DNA from: Oscillospiraceae bacterium
GTDB taxonomy: Bacteria > Bacillota > Clostridia > Oscillospirales > Ruminococcaceae
Direction: 5' to 3'
NCBI GenBank assembly: GCA_029098085.1
Contig: JAQXNQ010000336.1
Span: forward strand, 1 to 8,540
Length of the DNA stretch: 8,540 bases
Shown here: positions 6,044 to 8,540 of the stretch, piece after piece
Numbering within the stretch: the stretch's first letter is position 1
Layout of the letters: each line of letters opens with the position of its first letter
Notes under the pieces: generated by a model
What the model was told of the DNA's origin: nothing
Database searches by the model: none
What the model saw: the letters and a program-made list of their open reading frames with translations, nothing else
Made by a program: the position numbers and the translations under genes

Positions 6044-6072
6044 TTGTAAGACCTGCCGGAACATGCTACAAT
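6044..6072 (+). promoter_or_regulatory. extended -10 promoter of the DUF4870-like gene
   Basis: -35 TTGTAA (6044-6049), 17-base spacer, -10 TACAAT (6067-6072), preceded by TGC to make an extended -10. The predicted start near 6079 gives a leader of about 40 bases before the ATG at 6120. The inverted-repeat block ends about 11 bases upstream of the -35. Confidence 0.65.
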
Positions 6073-6119
6073 AAAACCATCAACAGGCGGAAAACCGCCG
6101 GTACAAGGAGGACAATGTT

Positions 6120-6428
6120 ATGAGCGCATCTTCTAACCCCAATGCCAAGCTGTTTTCGGTGCTGGCCTATCTTGGTATCCTGTGGCTGGTGGGCCTGCTG
6201 GCTGCCGGCGATGACGCCTATGTCAAATACCATGTGAATCAGGGACTGGTGCTTTTCCTGGTGGGCGTTGCTGTGAGCATTGTGTCTGCCATTCCGATTC
6301 TTGGTCTGCTTGTCGGCATTGTGGGTGGTATCTTCACCTTTGTCTGCATGATTCTGGGCATCATCAACGCGGTGCAGGATCAGGCCAAGCCTCTGCCTCT
6401 GATTGGTCAGATTCAGCTGCTGAAATAA
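6120..6428 (+). CDS. DUF4870/Tic20-like small membrane protein
   Basis: A 102-residue integral membrane protein with three predicted spans: about 11-29, 42-60 and 64-84. Between the first and second spans is DDAYVKYHVNQG, matching the 'HxNQ' signature of DUF4870 (Tic20-like) proteins, and after the third is GIINAVQDQAKPLPLIG, the family's usual KPLPLIG end. Family length is about 100-120 residues, so it is complete. The cellular role of bacterial members is not established. AAGGAGG lies eight bases before the ATG. It is a single-gene unit with its own extended -10 promoter and a strong terminator at 6450-6484, and it shares its control region with rarA; no functional link with rarA is evident. 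Another ATG at 6115 is out of frame and has poor spacing. Confidence 0.83.
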   Translation: MSASSNPNAKLFSVLAYLGILWLVGLLAAGDDAYVKYHVNQGLVLFLVGVAVSIVSAIPILGLLVGIVGGIFTFVCMILGIINAVQDQAKPLPLIGQIQLLK

Positions 6429-6449
6429 TCCAGTCATCCGGTTTCCCGC

Positions 6450-6484
6450 AGCGGGACGGCTCCTTTGGGCTGTCCCGCTTTTTT
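6450..6484 (+). terminator. Rho-independent terminator after the DUF4870-like gene
   Basis: A 13-bp stem, AGCGGGACGGCTC (6450-6462) with GGGCTGTCCCGCT (6467-6479), has two G-T wobbles and a CTTT loop, followed by six T residues. Confidence 0.9.
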
Positions 6485-6498
6485 GTGTCTGTTCCGGA

Positions 6499-6527
6499 TA
6501 AAAGAAAGGGATGTACGGAGACATCCC
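6499..6527 (-). terminator. Rho-independent terminator after the glycyl radical activase
   Basis: On the minus strand, GGGATGT (6527-6521) pairs with ACATCCC (6514-6508) around CTCCGT, and TTTCTTTTAT follows. The stem begins directly after the activase stop codon. It lies back to back with the plus-strand terminator at 6450-6484, insulating the converging units. Confidence 0.72.
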
Positions 6528-7376
6528 CTATGCGAGTAAGACTGCATTGGCAAAGTATTTTGTAAAATCCTCGCTGCGGTTTCTCTCTGCCGAAAGAGGA
6601 TACTCCATTCCCAGCATCGGATACTTCGCACCGGCAAGTGCATTATAGGGCAGCAGCTCTGTCCGGAAGGGGCCGACAATTCGGGAAATGGCGCGCAGGT
6701 TTTCTTCCGTGTCCGTGATGCCCGGAATCAGCGGAACCCGGAACACAAATTCTTTTCCGCTGGTTTTCAGCCATTCAATATTCTCCAGAATCCGCACATT
6801 GCTGACGCCGGTATACCGGATATGAGCCTGCGTATCCGCCAGCTTGATATCCTGCATGACAGAATCCATGCAGTGAATCACTTTCTGATAGGTTTCGGGC
6901 TCTGCGTATCCGCTGGTCTGAATCGCCTTGTGGAAATCACCCAGCTCCCCTGCAAGCGCACAGACAAAGTCCGCCTGCAGCATCGGTTCTCCGCCCGATA
7001 TGGTGATGCCGCCGTCCATCCGCTTCAGAATCTCCCCGCGCTTGCGCAGCCGCTGAGCCAGCTGCTGCACAGAAATCTCTTCACCGGCGATGCTCAGGCA
7101 TCCGGCGGCACAGGCGTGAACGCACCGACCGAAGGGATGGCATTCCGGATGCTGACAGGGTTTTCTGCAGGCGCCGCAATGGGTGCAGAGGTTTTGCCTG
7201 TACAGGAGCTGTCTGGCTGTGCTCAGTCCCTCCGGATTGTGGCACCACCTGCATCTGAGGGGGCAGCCCTTCAAGAAAACCGTGATTCTGGGCCCCGGCC
7301 CGTCATGAACTGTGAATTCTCTAATGTCAAATATCGTTCCGTTCATATGAGTCGCCATGCGGTACGGCATTGGCAC
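6528..7376 (-). CDS. glycyl radical enzyme-activating enzyme (radical SAM)
   Basis: A 282-residue radical SAM protein that would place the glycyl radical on its partner enzyme using S-adenosylmethionine and reduced iron-sulfur clusters. The signature CPLRCRWC gives Cys38, Cys42 and Cys45 for the SAM cluster, after the typical FTVHDGPGPRITVFLKG. A two-cluster ferredoxin insert follows, with Cys64, 67, 70, 74 and Cys79, 85, 89, 93. This insert is typical of activases of eliminase-type enzymes and absent from the classical pyruvate formate-lyase activase. ISGGEP (126-131) is the SAM-binding strand. The start is uncertain: AGGGGG lies about ten bases before the GTG at 7376, while the in-frame ATGs (second Met, then those beginning MATH and MNGT) lack a good ribosome binding site. 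Homologous starts usually lie close to GTIFDIREF. It follows the radical enzyme by 54 bases and ends at its own terminator. Confidence 0.93.
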   Translation of the reverse strand: MPMPYRMATHMNGTIFDIREFTVHDGPGPRITVFLKGCPLRCRWCHNPEGLSTARQLLYRQNLCTHCGACRKPCQHPECHPFGRCVHACAAGCLSIAGEEISVQQLAQRLRKRGEILKRMDGGITISGGEPMLQADFVCALAGELGDFHKAIQTSGYAEPETYQKVIHCMDSVMQDIKLADTQAHIRYTGVSNVRILENIEWLKTSGKEFVFRVPLIPGITDTEENLRAISRIVGPFRTELLPYNALAGAKYPMLGMEYPLSAERNRSEDFTKYFANAVLLA

Positions 7377-7430
7377 AGAAGGGATGCCCCCTTTTTGTGC
7401 CCGGTACCGTTCTTCCTCCGATTTTTCACA

Positions 7431-8540
7431 CTATATACTGTATTGCTGACGCCGCAATACATGATCCTGATACTCTTTGTCCAGCTCCACGAAATAGGCG
7501 CTCCAGCCCCAGATCCGGACCACCAGCTGCCTGTGTGCCTCCGGATGCTCCTGCGCATCCTTCAGCAGCTCGGTGTTCACCGAATTGAGCTGCAGCTGAT
7601 GACCGCCCATATCCATAAACGTCTTGACGAGAACGGCGATTTTATGAACGCTGTCGGGACTCCGGAACATGGAGGCGGAAAATTCCATTGTCAGCGGCCC
7701 GCCGTTGATGGCCTCACGGAAGTCGGGCTTTGTAAAGGAGGAGATGACGGAAAGCGGCCCGTTGATTCTGGCAAACAGGCTGGGGGAGAAGTTTGTGCCG
7801 AAGGGCTCGCCTTTTCTTCTTCCGTCCGGAGAGGCTCCGATTTCAGCCGCGTGCCAGAGATAAAACATGGCGGATCCGGTGCCCGCCCGGTAGACACCGC
7901 CGCGGCAGTTCCTTCTGCCCTTCAGGCTTTCAGCAAACGTGTGCAGGAGCAGAGCTGCCATCGAATCCGGCAGGTCTTCGTTGTTTCCGCACTTGGGCGC
8001 TTCATAGCGCAGGATCGGCAGCAGCTCGCTGTGCCGGGAGAAATCGGAGTCCACTGCTTCGATCAGCTCTTCTTTGGTGAACCGTTTCTCATCATAGATG
8101 TATTTGCCGATCACCGCCAGAGAATCGGCGGCTGTAGCGATACCGGTTCCGTGAATGCCGAAGTTGTTGTATTTGCCGCCCTCATAGATTCCGCCGGTCA
8201 TCATGAGGTTCATAAACGGAGACGGGACGAACCAGAGATCCTGGATATTGCCGCAGATTCTGCTGCATTCCGCGTTGATTTCCTCCTTTACCTTTTCCAG
8301 AAAATCCGCAAAGGTTTCACAGGCGGCCAGATGCTTATGCAGACAGATATCGATCACTTTCGGGAAGGACAGGGCGCCGATGTTGGCAACGTCTGCGCCC
8401 ACCCTGGGAATGATGAATTCCCAGCAGGCAGCGACCACATAGTCCCGGGCATCTGCTGGATCATATCCCAGCCGGATCAGGCCGTCTATCACCACATCGT
8501 CATTGGAATACTGGGGGAAGCCCAATCCGGCTTTTGTCAG
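7431..8540 (-). CDS. glycyl radical enzyme of unassigned substrate, N-terminal half outside window
   Basis: The C-terminal 369 residues of a PFL-like glycyl radical enzyme; family members have about 750-900, so about half lies beyond the edge. The frame stays open to base 8540 (LTKAGLGFPQYSND), so a TTG at 8525 is internal. The thiyl-radical Cys (codon 8426-8424) lies in AACWEF, and Glu two residues later matches the Cys-x-Glu of eliminase-type enzymes such as glycerol and propanediol dehydratases and choline lyase; pyruvate formate-lyase has Cys-Cys. Most eliminases read GCVEP, so Trp and Phe are unusual. The radical Gly (codon 7508-7506) lies in RIWGWSAYF, 24 residues from the end, where RVxGYSA is common. 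MGGHQLQLN before it is the usual family strand. The substrate cannot be assigned. The activase follows on the same strand. No microcompartment genes are seen. Confidence 0.92.
   Translation of the reverse strand: MTKAGLGFPQYSNDDVVIDGLIRLGYDPADARDYVVAACWEFIIPRVGADVANIGALSFPKVIDICLHKHLAACETFADFLEKVKEEINAECSRICGNIQDLWFVPSPFMNLMMTGGIYEGGKYNNFGIHGTGIATAADSLAVIGKYIYDEKRFTKEELIEAVDSDFSRHSELLPILRYEAPKCGNNEDLPDSMAALLLHTFAESLKGRRNCRGGVYRAGTGSAMFYLWHAAEIGASPDGRRKGEPFGTNFSPSLFARINGPLSVISSFTKPDFREAINGGPLTMEFSASMFRSPDSVHKIAVLVKTFMDMGGHQLQLNSVNTELLKDAQEHPEAHRQLVVRIWGWSAYFVELDKEYQDHVLRRQQYSI

Noticed and set aside
3384..8540. A propanediol pathway linking fucO with the glycyl radical enzyme
   Set aside because: The two are in separate, oppositely oriented units with rarA and a membrane protein gene between them. 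There are no microcompartment genes, and the CWEF motif does not support propanediol dehydratase.

Overview
The window looks like chromosomal DNA from a GC-rich (high 50s percent GC, estimated by eye) anaerobic Firmicute, most likely a gut Clostridium relative of the Oscillospiraceae/Ruminococcaceae type. The reasons are strong AGGAGG ribosome binding sites, sigma-A type promoters with 17-base spacers, a glycyl radical enzyme with its oxygen-sensitive activase, an iron-dependent FucO-type alcohol dehydrogenase, and a set of small proteins with a clostridial flavour. No phage, transposon, CRISPR, tRNA or rRNA sequence was seen, and no gene-free stretch exceeds 300 bases.

Layout. Bases 1-871 (+) hold the C-terminal part of a Gfo/Idh/MocA-family oxidoreductase whose N-terminus lies outside the window. 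A bidirectional terminator (934-988) separates it from two tandem minus-strand metallophosphoesterases of the YfcE/MJ0936 superfamily (1033-1599 and 1624-2103), read from a clear promoter at 2157-2185. Leftward and rightward transcription diverge here. To the right is a three-gene plus-strand cluster of small proteins of unknown function (2249-3262). Next comes a single-gene unit for a FucO-like lactaldehyde reductase/alcohol dehydrogenase (3384-4532) with its own promoter and a bidirectional terminator. Converging on it is rarA (4620-5891, minus), the AAA+ replication-recombination ATPase. rarA diverges from a 102-residue DUF4870/Tic20-like membrane protein (6120-6428, plus), and their 228-base shared control region is unusually rich in AT inverted repeats. 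Back-to-back terminators follow (6450-6484 plus, 6499-6527 minus). The last unit is on the minus strand: a glycyl radical enzyme (7431 to beyond 8540) followed by its radical SAM activase (6528-7376).

How the genes relate. Most units are independent housekeeping or metabolic genes. The one clear functional pair is the glycyl radical enzyme and its activase. The enzyme has both catalytic landmarks (a Cys-x-Glu active-site motif and the C-terminal radical glycine), but in unusual surroundings (CWEF, and WGWSAYF), so its substrate cannot be assigned. The activase lies in the same reading frame as the enzyme, separated by one amber codon and 18 sense codons. The strongest candidates for undescribed biology are this enzyme pair, the three-gene cluster at 2249-3262, and the repeat-rich rarA/DUF4870 control region.
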